64,000 bases of DNA from Desulforhopalus sp. (GTDB taxonomy: Bacteria > Desulfobacterota > Desulfobulbia > Desulfobulbales > Desulfocapsaceae), in NCBI GenBank assembly GCA_030247675.1, contig JAOTRX010000008.1, positions 220,486 through 284,485 of the forward strand. Reading direction: 5' to 3'. A program made the translations under genes and the position numbers. Position 1 is the stretch's first letter. Each line of letters opens with the position of its first letter. Under the pieces are notes generated by a model, which ran no database searches, was not told where the DNA came from, and saw only the letters and a program-made list of their open reading frames with translations. Below are positions 17,799-26,604 of this stretch, one piece after another.

Positions 17799-19004
17799 AT
17801 GCCGGTTTATGTTTGGAAGGGGAAAAATTCTGCTGGCGAGAAAAGAAAGGGAGAAATTGAAGCTCCCGACCAGGCTGGTGCACTCGCACAACTAAAACGG
17901 CTGCGGATCATCGACTTAGTCATAAAGGAAAAGCCCAAAGACCTTCTTGCAAATGTTGCTTTTTTCAAACCGAAAGTGACGGGAAAAGATATCGTTATCT
18001 TTACCCGTCAGTTATCGACTATGATTAACGCTGGCCTTCCTCTGGTTCAAGGTCTCGAAATACTTGAGAAACAACAGGCAAATCCGACATTCAGAAAAGC
18101 GTTGGGAGAGATCCGCGCCGATGTCGAAGCAGGATCTACTCTTGCCGATTCAATGCGGAAAAAGCCGAAGGTGTTCGACAATCTATTTACCAACATGATC
18201 GAGGCTGGGGAAACTGGGGGTATTTTAGATACTATTCTTTCGAGGCTCGCCGTCTTTATGGAGAAATCCATGGCTCTCAAAAAGAAAATAAAAGGGGCAA
18301 TGACCTACCCGGCAATTTGCCTTGGAATTTCCATAGTTATCTTGGCGATTATTCTCATCTTTGTTATACCGGTATTCTCAAAAATGTTTGCCGACTTCGG
18401 CTCGACATTGCCGCTCCCAACTCAAATTGTTGTAAATATGAGCGAATTCTTTAAAAGCAATATTCTCTATATTGCCATCGGCATTTTTATTGCGATAATG
18501 CTTGTGAAGAAATTCTACGGCACAGAAAAGGGCAAGTTGGTTATTGACAAGGGCCTATTACATGCTCCTGTCGTTGGGATTTTGTTGCGCAAGGTGGCTG
18601 TCGCAAAATTCACAAGGACACTAAGCACCATGCTGCAAAGCGGTGTTCCAATTCTTGAGGCATTGCAGGTAGTTGCAAAAACAGCGGGAAACAAAATAAT
18701 TGAGAATGCGGTATTTCGAGTTGGCGATTCGATTGCGGAAGGGAGGCCATTGGCCGACCCATTAGAGGAAAGTGGAGTATTTCCCAACATGGTAATACAG
18801 ATGATCAACGTCGGCGAATCTGTCGGTGCATTAGACACCATGCTTGAAAAAATCGCTGATTTCTATGACGAAGAAGTTGATCAGGCGGTAGAAAACCTGA
18901 CTGCTATGATTGAGCCTTTCATGATGGTCTTTCTTGGGGGCATGATTGGCGGTCTGGTTGTCGCAATGTATTTACCAATTTTCAAGATTGCTGCCGTCGT
19001 CTAA
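17799..19004 (+). CDS. pilC: Type IV pilus inner-membrane platform protein PilC
   Basis: Polytopic inner-membrane protein of the type II secretion F / PilC family on which pilin assembly ATPases act. It starts MPVYVWKGKNSAGEKRKGEI, a typical PilC opening, and has two repeats of the T2SF domain: FTRQLSTMINAGLPLVQGLEIL (shown here as FTRQLSTMINAGLPL) near residue 75 and FTRTLSTMLQSGVPILEAL near 275, with membrane segments near 170, 220 and at the C-terminus. ATG 17799 is selected because TTGGAGG lies 6 nt before it; a TTG at 17769 is in frame but unsupported. At 401 residues it is full length. PilB, PilT and pilins are not adjacent, so this copy is an orphan here. Confidence 0.92.
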   Translation: MPVYVWKGKNSAGEKRKGEIEAPDQAGALAQLKRLRIIDLVIKEKPKDLLANVAFFKPKVTGKDIVIFTRQLSTMINAGLPLVQGLEILEKQQANPTFRKALGEIRADVEAGSTLADSMRKKPKVFDNLFTNMIEAGETGGILDTILSRLAVFMEKSMALKKKIKGAMTYPAICLGISIVILAIILIFVIPVFSKMFADFGSTLPLPTQIVVNMSEFFKSNILYIAIGIFIAIMLVKKFYGTEKGKLVIDKGLLHAPVVGILLRKVAVAKFTRTLSTMLQSGVPILEALQVVAKTAGNKIIENAVFRVGDSIAEGRPLADPLEESGVFPNMVIQMINVGESVGALDTMLEKIADFYDEEVDQAVENLTAMIEPFMMVFLGGMIGGLVVAMYLPIFKIAAVV

Positions 19005-19117
19005 GAAAATCTCAATCAATTGATTTTGTTATTTGTTGCTGAATATTTGACTTTCTGCTCTGAAAGTATATCATTGTAAAAAGTTTCTTAACCAATACAG
19101 TACAATCAGGAGGAATT

Positions 19118-19405
19118 ATGACCCTTACAAAAGCTGATTTGGTCCAGCAAGTGTACAAAAACCACGAGGGGTTAACAAAAGCCCAGGCTACCGATTCAGT
19201 AGAAGCATTTCTTCGTATCTCGAAAGATTCACTGATAAATGGTTCCGATCTCTTATTAAGTGGTTTCGGCAAATTTAATGTGAAACGGAAAAATGCACGT
19301 CGGGGCAGAAACCCACAAACCGGAGATGAGCTCACCCTTGATGCTCGGCGTGTTGTCACCTTCAAGCCATCTGGGATTTTAAGGGAAAAGATAAACGCAT
19401 CTTAA
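19118..19405 (+). CDS. ihfA: Integration host factor alpha-like DNA-binding protein
   Basis: HU/IHF-family DNA-bending protein, 95 residues. The C-terminal half matches IHF-alpha closely: LSGFGKFNVKRKNARRGRNP, TGDELTLDARRVVTFKPS. The RGRNP turn holds the Pro that intercalates into DNA. ATG 19118 follows AGGAGGA. A long hairpin lies downstream and probably ends the transcript. HU-like identity is possible, but the ARRVVTF block favours IHF-alpha. Confidence 0.88.
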   Translation: MTLTKADLVQQVYKNHEGLTKAQATDSVEAFLRISKDSLINGSDLLLSGFGKFNVKRKNARRGRNPQTGDELTLDARRVVTFKPSGILREKINAS

Positions 19406-19547
19406 TGTTTTTTGAGTTTGCTACGTTTTTCGGGTTTCTCTCTTAGGCGAATCGTTGGTTGCTCTTCGAGCGCTTGTGGTGTGTGGCGTTGTGGTACCAT
19501 CTCTGGGCTTCCCGGAAAATTTCCCTTGTATGTTCCAGGGATTTCTT

Positions 19548-19598
19548 GCGACCGCAAGACCTGAAAGAATCTATATCAGGTCAGCGGTCGCTTTCGTT
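19548..19598 (+). terminator. Two-step hairpin after ihfA
   Basis: Outer stem GCGACCGC (19548-19555) with GCGGTCGC (19584-19591) and inner stem ACCTGA (19559-19564) with TCAGGT (19576-19581), followed by TTTCGTTT. The form suits a terminator of the ihfA transcript, although it sits 140 bp after the gene; it could also be a structured RNA in front of the ParB-like gene. Confidence 0.55.
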
Positions 19599-19671
19599 TA
19601 GGCTTTGATTTTCAGCTACCAGGGGTGTCTTTCTTAATTCATAATGCAGATTACCTTCCCCAGGATTGATC

Positions 19672-20628
19672 ATGTTCGCTACAAACCTTCCTTGCAGCGC
19701 CGTTTCACTTCAAAATATCACATTCACAAATGACTGGAGCCTTCACCCCTGGGAATCACAGACAATTTCCGACAACCTCCTCCAATCATTTAACAGGATA
19801 GGCATTATCCACAAACCAATCCTCCTGACAAAAGAAAACGGCACTTTTGACATTCTATGCGGGTATAAAAGGTTGTTATTTACCCTGACCAAAGCACAAA
19901 TGCGCAATATCGATTGCCTGATTCTGCCTCAAAAGACCCAACCGACACTACTCCTCGATATTCTGCTGACCGACCAATGCTCGGCACGCCCTTTGTCGCT
20001 GGTGGAGAAAGCGCAATTTGTAGAGATATCCTCCCGCTTTCTGGCCGATCAAGATATTATTGATAATTACTTTGAAAGGCTGCAGTTGAGGAAAAAGCTT
20101 TCAGTTATAAATGACCTTAAAAATATTTTGCAATTTGATCCGTTCATAATTGCAGAAATTCACAGTGATATGCTTCAAGAAAAAATGGTCGGCGAGCTTT
20201 TGAGGTTACAGGGGATACCGGACCGTCTAGCCTTGGTGCGACTTTTTAAGGGTCTTGCTTTGGGTGAGGGAAAGCAAAAGAGGTTTTTCACCCTCATTCG
20301 GGACATCTCTTTCCGCTTGGGATGTACTATCTCGGCATATCTCAGGACTCAGGAGATTGATCAAATTCTCAAACATCCAGAGCTCAATATCCCCCAAAAA
20401 ATTCAGCACCTTAAGGATCTGCTGCAACAACAACTCAATCCTTTACACTCGCAAGCCGAAGACAAATTCACAAAACAAGTTCGCGACCTGCAGTTGCCCT
20501 CGCATTTCACAATTACTCATAGCCCATCATTTGAAAGAGATACAGTTACACTCTCGATAGTCTGTAAGAGCTTGAGCGACTGTGCCGACTTGGTTTCGAA
20601 AATCAACCACTTTTCACAAGATAGGTAA
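19672..20628 (+). CDS. ParB-like nuclease-fold protein without ParA partner
   Basis: A 318-residue protein whose first ~110 residues resemble the ParB/Srx fold: LHPWESQTISDNLLQSFNR, IGIIHKPILLTKENG and FDILCGYKRLLFTLTKA, in which CGYKRL stands where ParB has GxRR. The next part (LSLVEKAQFVEISSRFL) resembles the helical ParB/Noc middle region. The C-terminal half is helical and not recognised. ATG 19672 has AGGA 6 nt upstream. No parA, no parS-like cluster and no plasmid genes nearby, so a role in chromosome partition is doubtful; a specialised regulator is as likely. Confidence 0.6.
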   Translation: MFATNLPCSAVSLQNITFTNDWSLHPWESQTISDNLLQSFNRIGIIHKPILLTKENGTFDILCGYKRLLFTLTKAQMRNIDCLILPQKTQPTLLLDILLTDQCSARPLSLVEKAQFVEISSRFLADQDIIDNYFERLQLRKKLSVINDLKNILQFDPFIIAEIHSDMLQEKMVGELLRLQGIPDRLALVRLFKGLALGEGKQKRFFTLIRDISFRLGCTISAYLRTQEIDQILKHPELNIPQKIQHLKDLLQQQLNPLHSQAEDKFTKQVRDLQLPSHFTITHSPSFERDTVTLSIVCKSLSDCADLVSKINHFSQDR

Positions 20629-20685
20629 TTTTCCAACATTCTGTAGGTCAATTCTTAAATGAACTGGTACCTGAAGGCAGGATTC

Positions 20686-21801
20686 TTACGATTTCGGACT
20701 ATATGCTATTTCGCCAGAAATCATCATATCATCACCGTGCCTTTTGTAGCGCACAGAAATCAATCTAGGCGCATCTTTTCGGCCCTGCACATGAAGTCCC
20801 GTAGCCAGAGGAAGCCCTCTGTCTCCCGCGAAGAGCGGGGCATAGAACAGCGTAGCATAATCAAAGAGCTTTTCGTCCAGAAAGGCCCCATGAAGCTTCG
20901 CCCCGCCCTCTACCATAACCGAACAGACCCCTTCTCGTCCAAGAATTGTGAGTAGTTGCAGCAGATGCAATCCACCATTTTTTCGCTCAAGAGGAAACAA
21001 CCGAATTCCCTTGGATTGAAAATCGCCGATTCTTCTTTGCGATACATCCTCTGCATGAAACACCCATGCCGGCACCTTCGAATCACCAGCGTAGACATTA
21101 GAATTCAGTGAAGTCGACAACTGGCTATCCAAAATAATCCTAAGAGGATCTCTTGTACGTTTCCCTGGAATCCGGGTGGTCAGTGACGGGTTGTCAATTT
21201 TTACCGTGCCGCTGCCAACCAATATTGCATCCACCCTATCTCGGAGTCTGTGTGCCTCAAGTACCGATTCTCGACCAGTAATCCAACCGCTATTCCCTTC
21301 CAGATAGTTTAATCGACCATCAAGACTGACACCCGCCTTCATGATTACATAAGGCAGTCCTGTTGTAATATGCTTGATGAAAGCAACGTTTAAAGCCTCA
21401 CATTCTTTTGTCAGAATACCGCTGGTAACGGAAATTCCACGGGCTTGCAGGGTGGCGATGCCGCTGCCGTTAACGAGTGGATTGGGATCTTTCATCCCTA
21501 CAACAACCCGGGAAATTCCACTCTTAATAATGGCGAGAGTGCAGGGAGGAGTTTTACCGGTATGATTACATGGTTCGAGTGTTACGTAGATGGTGGCCCC
21601 AGCAACAGCTTCAGTGGCCTGTTGCAATGCATGTATCTCAGCATGTGGGGTGCCGGCTTTCTTGTGATATCCCTTGGCGATAATCCGGTCCTCTTTCACT
21701 ATGACCGCGCCGACACATGGATTGGGCGAGGTACGTCCTAATCCTTTTTTTGCTTCAATGATGGCCAGGCGCATATACTTTTCATCCGCCGACCTATTCA
21801 T
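20686..21801 (-). CDS. ribD: Bifunctional riboflavin biosynthesis protein RibD
   Basis: Catalyses two early riboflavin steps: deamination of diaminohydroxyphosphoribosylaminopyrimidine and NADPH-dependent reduction of the product. The N-terminal deaminase (to about residue 145) has the zinc motifs PHAEIHAL and EPCNHTGKTPPC. The C-terminal reductase shows KAGVSLDGRLNYLEGNSGWI, VGSGTVKIDNPSLTTR and MVEGGAKLHGAF. 371 residues, full length. Its ATG overlaps the nrdR stop by 4 nt, so it is coupled to nrdR; the nrdR-ribD pairing is widespread in bacteria. Last gene of the long leftward array. Confidence 0.97.
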   Translation of the reverse strand: MNRSADEKYMRLAIIEAKKGLGRTSPNPCVGAVIVKEDRIIAKGYHKKAGTPHAEIHALQQATEAVAGATIYVTLEPCNHTGKTPPCTLAIIKSGISRVVVGMKDPNPLVNGSGIATLQARGISVTSGILTKECEALNVAFIKHITTGLPYVIMKAGVSLDGRLNYLEGNSGWITGRESVLEAHRLRDRVDAILVGSGTVKIDNPSLTTRIPGKRTRDPLRIILDSQLSTSLNSNVYAGDSKVPAWVFHAEDVSQRRIGDFQSKGIRLFPLERKNGGLHLLQLLTILGREGVCSVMVEGGAKLHGAFLDEKLFDYATLFYAPLFAGDRGLPLATGLHVQGRKDAPRLISVRYKRHGDDMMISGEIAYSPKS

Positions 21802-22262
21802 TTTTCTCCCCTTGAATCAAGCAGTGTTTTCAGCTCCGCCATAAATTCATTCACATCTTTGAATTGGCGATACACCGAGGCAAAACGTACATATGCAACT
21901 TCATCAAGACGTGGAAGCCCTTCCATTACCCACTGGCCAACAACCTGCGAATGAATTTCCTTAGCGCCATAGTCCTGCAGTTTGTGCTCGATCTCATCGG
22001 CAAACTCATCAATTTTATCTCTGCTTACCGTTCTTTTTTCACAAGCCTTTTCCAAACCGGCGACAAGTTTATGCCTATCCCACGGTTCTCTGCGGCCATC
22101 TTTTTTTACAAGCACCGGCAACATTACTTCAAGCCGTTCATAGGTGGTGAACCTTTGATCACAAGCAACACATTCCCTCCTTCTTCTGGTAATAGTCGCA
22201 TCCTTATTAAGTCGCGAATCAATAACTCTGTTATCAAGATGTCCACAATATGGGCATTTCAT
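21798..22262 (-). CDS. nrdR: Transcriptional repressor NrdR
   Basis: Repressor of ribonucleotide reductase genes that senses (d)ATP. The zinc ribbon MKCPYCGHLDNRVIDSR ... RRRECVACDQRFTTYER and the ATP-cone (KKDGRREPWDRHKLVAGLEKA, quoted as DGRREPWDRHKLVAG) are complete, and 154 residues is standard. Overlaps ribD by 4 nt. There is a gap of about 235 bp to rpiB with a strong hairpin, so nrdR-ribD may have a separate promoter. No nrd genes are in the window. Confidence 0.97.
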   Translation of the reverse strand: MKCPYCGHLDNRVIDSRLNKDATITRRRRECVACDQRFTTYERLEVMLPVLVKKDGRREPWDRHKLVAGLEKACEKRTVSRDKIDEFADEIEHKLQDYGAKEIHSQVVGQWVMEGLPRLDEVAYVRFASVYRQFKDVNEFMAELKTLLDSRGEK

Positions 22263-22437
22263 AAGTTACTCCACGAAAAAGAATACATGATATAATAATC
22301 AACTGAACGGTACCTGGTAACAGCCGGTCTTTTTTGGTATTACCAGTGCCGGTCGCCCTCGGTTTTACCAACAATTTTGGACAAATCACGAAAAAACCTG
22401 ACCATTTTACCCTCAGATCAGCATACCATCGAAACGA

Positions 22438-22472
22438 CGAGAGCCGATTTTGCGGGGCAAAATCGGCTCTCG
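22438..22472. terminator. 16-bp perfect hairpin between rpiB and nrdR
   Basis: CGAGAGCCGATTTTGC (22438-22453) pairs with 22457-22472 across a GGG loop. There is no T-run on either side, so it is either a terminator/attenuator of the leftward array without a U-tract or an RNA-stability element. Confidence 0.55.
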
Positions 22473-22497
22473 GTACAGTATATACTTCTTGCAATCA

Positions 22498-22926
22498 TCA
22501 ATCACTAAATTTAGCAATTCTTCTTTGGTGTCTTCCTCCGGCAAAAGGTGTCGCCAACCAGACATGTACCATTTCAATGGCAACTTCCACTTCGAGCACT
22601 CTGGCGCCAAGGCAAAGAATGTTAGCATTATTATGCTCTCTACTCATTTTAGCGGTATAAACATTCGAGCAATTTGCGGCTCTTATGGCCCTATTCCTAT
22701 TGGCCGCAATTGACATTCCAATGCCCGTGCCACAAATCAAAATCCCCATCTGACATTCACCACTGATGATACGCTCGACTGCCTTCTCGGCAAAATCAGG
22801 GTAGTCGACTGATTCATTGGAAAAACAACCGATATCGACAACATCTTGTCCGGCGTCGATGAGCGACCTGGCTATCAACTCCTTTAATTCAAAACCACCA
22901 TGATCGGCTGCAATTGCTATCTTCAC
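22498..22926 (-). CDS. rpiB: Ribose-5-phosphate isomerase B
   Basis: Interconverts ribose-5-phosphate and ribulose-5-phosphate. Recognised from IAADHGGFELKE, VVDIGCFSNESVDYPDFAE, ILICGTGIGMSIAANR (catalytic Cys) and SREHNNANILCLGAR (His). 142 residues from GTG 22926, which has TTTGGAGAG upstream; the TTG at 22938 is inside that site and is rejected. It starts 20 nt after the fabF stop, in the same operon. Confidence 0.96.
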   Translation of the reverse strand: MKIAIAADHGGFELKELIARSLIDAGQDVVDIGCFSNESVDYPDFAEKAVERIISGECQMGILICGTGIGMSIAANRNRAIRAANCSNVYTAKMSREHNNANILCLGARVLEVEVAIEMVHVWLATPFAGGRHQRRIAKFSD

Positions 22927-22945
22927 CAGTCTCTCCAAAATCTGA

Positions 22946-24187
22946 TTAATCAGTTACCTTTTTCATGGCAAGAACTGCATTCGTTCCACCAAATCCAAAT
23001 GAATTGGAAAGCGCCGCCCGGATGGTCATCTTTCTCGCTACATTAGGAACATAATCAAGATCACAATCAGGGTCTGGTTGTTCAAGGTTGATGGTCGGCG
23101 GCGCAATTTGTTCAAATATGCTTAAAGCAGTAAAAACCGCCTCAATCCCTCCCGCGGCACCGAGCATGTGCCCGGTCATTGATTTTGTTGAACTGACCGC
23201 AAGTTGTGTTGCATGACTCTGAAATACAGATTTAATCGCCTGTGTCTCACATTTGTCATTAAGGGGCGTCGATGTGCCATGGGCATTGATATAGTCAAAG
23301 TTTTCCAATGCCAGACCGGAATCTTCAACAGCCATGCGCATCGCTCGCATTCCGCCCTCACCGTTTTCCGGCGGGGCGGCAATGTGAAACGCATCACTCG
23401 TCAAGCCGTAGCCACAGACTTCAGCGTAAATCTTAGCTCCTCTGGCAACGGCGTGGTTATATTCCTCAAGGACAACGATACCCGAACCCTCCGACATAAC
23501 AAAGCCGTCACGCTCTTTATCAAACGGTCGAGATGCCGCTTGTGGTGACTCATTGCGCGTGGAAAGAGCCTTCATCGCCGAGAAACCAGCAACACCAAGG
23601 CCACAAATTACTGCCTCCGTACCACCGCTGACAACAACATCACACATTCCGTATCGAATATGCCGATAGGCCTCACCGATAGCATGCGTTCCTGCAGCAC
23701 AGGCGGTTGTCAAACACAGGTTCGGGCCTTTTGCATTCAAGGCCATGGATATCTGTCCAGACGGCATGTTGGGAATAACCATCGGAATAAAAAATGGGGT
23801 AATTTTTCTAGGACCCTTTTCTATACTGACCTGATGGTATTTCTCGATGGTTGGCAATCCTCCCATACCGCATCCGGTGATCACACCAACTCTCTCACAG
23901 TTCTGTGAGGTAATGATCAATCCGCTGTCTTTCACAGCCATCTGAGCCGCAGCAAGACCGTATTGGACAAAGAGATCAAGATGCTTTATGACCTTTTTGT
24001 CAAAAAAGTCTTCGGCGTTAAAATCCTTCACTTCAGCAGCAATTTTCACCCCGTATTCGCTGGTATCAAAACGAGTAATGAGGTCGATACCACTTACTCC
24101 CGAGCAGATATTTCGCCAGGTCTTCTCAACTCCGGTGCCGAGTGGGGTCACCAATCCCAAGCCTGTAACTACTACCCTTCGCTTCAC
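22946..24187 (-). CDS. fabF: Beta-ketoacyl-ACP synthase II (FabF)
   Basis: Elongating condensing enzyme of type II fatty acid synthesis. The Cys-His-His triad is present: TACAAGTHAIGEA, NAHGTSTPLND and KSMTGHMLGAAGG. Full length at 413 residues. The start is GTG 24187, preceded by AAGGAG. It lies after acpP with a 140-bp gap that contains an intergenic repeat; fabF next to acpP and fabG is the standard order. Confidence 0.97.
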   Translation of the reverse strand: MKRRVVVTGLGLVTPLGTGVEKTWRNICSGVSGIDLITRFDTSEYGVKIAAEVKDFNAEDFFDKKVIKHLDLFVQYGLAAAQMAVKDSGLIITSQNCERVGVITGCGMGGLPTIEKYHQVSIEKGPRKITPFFIPMVIPNMPSGQISMALNAKGPNLCLTTACAAGTHAIGEAYRHIRYGMCDVVVSGGTEAVICGLGVAGFSAMKALSTRNESPQAASRPFDKERDGFVMSEGSGIVVLEEYNHAVARGAKIYAEVCGYGLTSDAFHIAAPPENGEGGMRAMRMAVEDSGLALENFDYINAHGTSTPLNDKCETQAIKSVFQSHATQLAVSSTKSMTGHMLGAAGGIEAVFTALSIFEQIAPPTINLEQPDPDCDLDYVPNVARKMTIRAALSNSFGFGGTNAVLAMKKVTD

Positions 24188-24270
24188 GATAGCGGCTCCT
24201 TTTCGTTTCTTTTTTCAGTCACACAGCGCAAACGGGGGGCTAACAATGATTGCTGCTTATACCACAAGTA

Positions 24271-24312
24271 CATAAGTTTCGTTTGAGCAGACGAGCTGCT
24301 CAACTCAGCTTA
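24271..24312 (+). repeat. Intergenic palindromic repeat, copy 1 of 3
   Basis: About 42 nt, sharing an almost identical sequence with 46491-46531 and with the minus strand of 52627-52667. The core here is GAGCAGACGAGCTGCTC, a 6-bp stem with a 5-nt loop, preceded by CATAAGTTTCGTTT and followed by AACTCAGCTT. It lies between acpP and fabF. Confidence 0.8.
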
Positions 24313-24328
24313 ATGCTGCGACACAATG

Positions 24329-24559
24329 TTATTTTTTCTTTTTTACGTAGTCAATAGCATCCTGAACTGTGGTAATACTTTCGGCATCCTCATCAGGAAT
24401 TTCTATATCAAAGCCCTCCTCCATTGCCATAATCAGCTCAACGAGGTCAAGTGAGTCCGCGCCAAGATCATCGACGAATGAGGCATTTGGCACAACTTTT
24501 TCCTTCTCAACGCTCAATTGCTCAACAATGATATCAATCATTTCTTGTTCGATTGCCAT
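24329..24559 (-). CDS. acpP: Acyl carrier protein
   Basis: 76-residue ACP that carries the growing fatty acyl chain on phosphopantetheine attached to Ser in the DLGADSLDLVELIMAME motif (about residue 35). Acidic throughout, as expected. I chose ATG 24559 (MAIEQEM): GGGAGA is 7 nt upstream, whereas the ATG at 24565 touches that site. Between fabG and fabF. Confidence 0.97.
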   Translation of the reverse strand: MAIEQEMIDIIVEQLSVEKEKVVPNASFVDDLGADSLDLVELIMAMEEGFDIEIPDEDAESITTVQDAIDYVKKKK

Positions 24560-24651
24560 TTTCATTCTCCCTTGCTTGAAAGTAGACACAGCTACGGTTA
24601 ACTGTGTGCAATAATAATTTTATTGTTAATAAGAATAAACAAAATGCTTTG

Positions 24652-25395
24652 CTACATGTACATTCCACCATTTACGTGCAACGTCTGGCCAGTGACATAC
24701 CTTCCATCTTCGGAAACCAGGTACGCCACGGCTCCAGCCACATCTTCGGGGCTACCTAACGATGCCAAAGGTATTTCCTTTTTTATCTGCTCCTGAATGT
24801 CGGCCGAAAGCTGCTCGGTCATTTCTGTTGCAATGTACCCGGGTGCTACACTATTCACGGTAATATTGCGGGACGCGTACTCTCTGGCCATTGCCTTGGT
24901 CAATCCAATGAGTCCGGCCTTGGCCGCTGAGTAGTTCACCTGCCCAGGGTTGCCAGCAAACCCGGAAACCGATGAAATATTAACAATGCGACCCCACTTC
25001 TTTTTCATCATTTCCCGTGACGCAGCCTTGGCACACGAAAAAGCCCCTTTAAGATTGGTGTCAAGTACCGCATCCCAATCCGCTTCCTTCATCCTTGCCA
25101 TGAGACCATCTCGGGTAATCCCTGCATTGTTGATGAGGATATCGATAGAACCGGCCTCGCTGATCACCTTTTTAAAAGCATCCTGCACAGCCGCACCATC
25201 CGCCACATCAAAAGCAATGATCTCGGCCCGGCCGCCAGCCTGTCGTATCAACGCTGCGGTCTCTTCTGCCGCTGCCGACCGACTGACGTAATTAACGTAT
25301 ACCAAGGCGCCCATTGCAGCGAGTCGAAGACAAATCGCCCGGCCTATGCCCCGGCTCCCGCCGGTGACGACAGCAACCTTCCCTACGAGATTCAT
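24652..25395 (-). CDS. fabG: 3-oxoacyl-ACP reductase FabG
   Basis: NADPH-dependent short-chain dehydrogenase of fatty acid elongation. Shows TGGSRGIGRAI (nucleotide binding), NNAG (LINNAGITRDGLMARM), the catalytic Ser/Tyr/Lys in NISSVSGFAGNPGQVNYSAAKAG (quoted in part: ISSVSG, YSAAK) and the C-terminal GYIATEMTEQLS. 247 residues. The ATG overlaps the etfA stop by 4 nt, so fabG translation is coupled to etfA. Confidence 0.97.
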   Translation of the reverse strand: MNLVGKVAVVTGGSRGIGRAICLRLAAMGALVYVNYVSRSAAAEETAALIRQAGGRAEIIAFDVADGAAVQDAFKKVISEAGSIDILINNAGITRDGLMARMKEADWDAVLDTNLKGAFSCAKAASREMMKKKWGRIVNISSVSGFAGNPGQVNYSAAKAGLIGLTKAMAREYASRNITVNSVAPGYIATEMTEQLSADIQEQIKKEIPLASLGSPEDVAGAVAYLVSEDGRYVTGQTLHVNGGMYM

Positions 25396-26585
25396 AGCGA
25401 GCGACGCTCCTCAAGCTTAGCAATGAGTTTAGGAATGATCACATACAAGTCGCCAACTAAGCCGTAATCGGCAACATTAAAGATGCTGGCGTTCTCGTCC
25501 CGATTGATGGCGACAATAGTTTCAGCCGATTGCATTCCAGCCACATGCTGCACAGCACCGGAAATTCCACAGGCAATATACAGCTTGGGAGCAACCGTCT
25601 TTCCTGTTTGACCTACCTGGTGGGGATAAGGAATCCACCCCGCATCAACAACAGCCCTGGATGCAGAAACCTTAGCACCCAAAGTGTCGGCAAGCTTTCT
25701 TATGAGCTCAAAACCCTTGGCCGTTTCCAGACCTCGCCCTCCGGAGACAAGAATATCTGCCTCTTGAATATTCACTGTCGATGCCTCTCCAACCACAGAC
25801 TCAAGAATCCTCACTTTACTTGCCAGAAGATCCATCGGGGGATGAATGGTGATAATCTCACCTGTTCTCTCGGCATTGTAGTCCAAGGCCTTCATTACCT
25901 TCGATCTGACGGTTGCCATTTGCGGTCTTGTGGTTTCACAGACAATCGTCGCCATGATATTACCGCCAAATGCCGGTCGTGTCTGCAGCAGAACGCCATC
26001 CTCTTCACGAATCTCAAGTTTGGTGCAGTCGGCGGTCAAACCGGTGTTGAGAGCAGTTGCCACGGAAGGGATAAATGACCTGCCAATTGCCGTGGCTCCG
26101 GCCAAAACAATCTCCGGACGATATTCTTTGACAATGTGCGTGAATACTGCGGCATAACAATCGTCTCGAAATTCCTGCAAAGCTTCATGATCAGCAACAT
26201 AGACAATATCAGCACCATGCCCGATGAGCAGTGAGGCGGATTCTTGGATTTCAAAACCAAGAAGAATGGCACTCAGTTTCACTCCCCGTGTATCGGCAAG
26301 CTTTCGTCCAATGCCTAAAAGTTCGAGAGAAACAGGCGCAAGCGCTCCTTTTCGGTATTCGCAAAAGACCGCAACACCTGACCATCTACTCAAATCATCC
26401 TGTACTGCTCTGCCACTGACATCAATACTCAGGGCATCGACGGTACAGCTTTCAACGCATGCGCCACACAAGGTGCAGGACTCACCAACCACCGCGCAGT
26501 CATCTTCAATGGTAATTGCCCCGAAAGGGCAATTATCGGCGCAGATCCCGCAACCAATGCATAGCTCTTTGTTAATATTCAACAT
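25392..26585 (-). CDS. etfA: Electron transfer flavoprotein alpha subunit with N-terminal ferredoxin domain
   Basis: FAD-binding alpha subunit of ETF with an extra ~60-residue N-terminal 2[4Fe-4S] domain: CIGCGICADNCPFGAI and CTLCGACVESCTVDAL. The ETF part follows, with the FAD signature VSGGRGLETAKGFELIRKLA, VDAGWIPYPHQVGQTGKTV and YIACGISGAVQHVAGM. Ordinary EtfA is about 320 residues; this is 397. The same added ferredoxin domain is known from the bifurcating caffeyl-CoA reductase complex (CarE) of Acetobacterium, so flavin-based bifurcation or direct ferredoxin contact is possible (inference). Lies downstream of etfB and acd, and upstream of fabG with 4-nt overlap, inside the fatty acid synthesis operon. 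Confidence 0.95.
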   Translation of the reverse strand: MLNINKELCIGCGICADNCPFGAITIEDDCAVVGESCTLCGACVESCTVDALSIDVSGRAVQDDLSRWSGVAVFCEYRKGALAPVSLELLGIGRKLADTRGVKLSAILLGFEIQESASLLIGHGADIVYVADHEALQEFRDDCYAAVFTHIVKEYRPEIVLAGATAIGRSFIPSVATALNTGLTADCTKLEIREEDGVLLQTRPAFGGNIMATIVCETTRPQMATVRSKVMKALDYNAERTGEIITIHPPMDLLASKVRILESVVGEASTVNIQEADILVSGGRGLETAKGFELIRKLADTLGAKVSASRAVVDAGWIPYPHQVGQTGKTVAPKLYIACGISGAVQHVAGMQSAETIVAINRDENASIFNVADYGLVGDLYVIIPKLIAKLEERRSL

Positions 26586-26604
26586 AAAGATATTCCCTGT
26601 TTTG

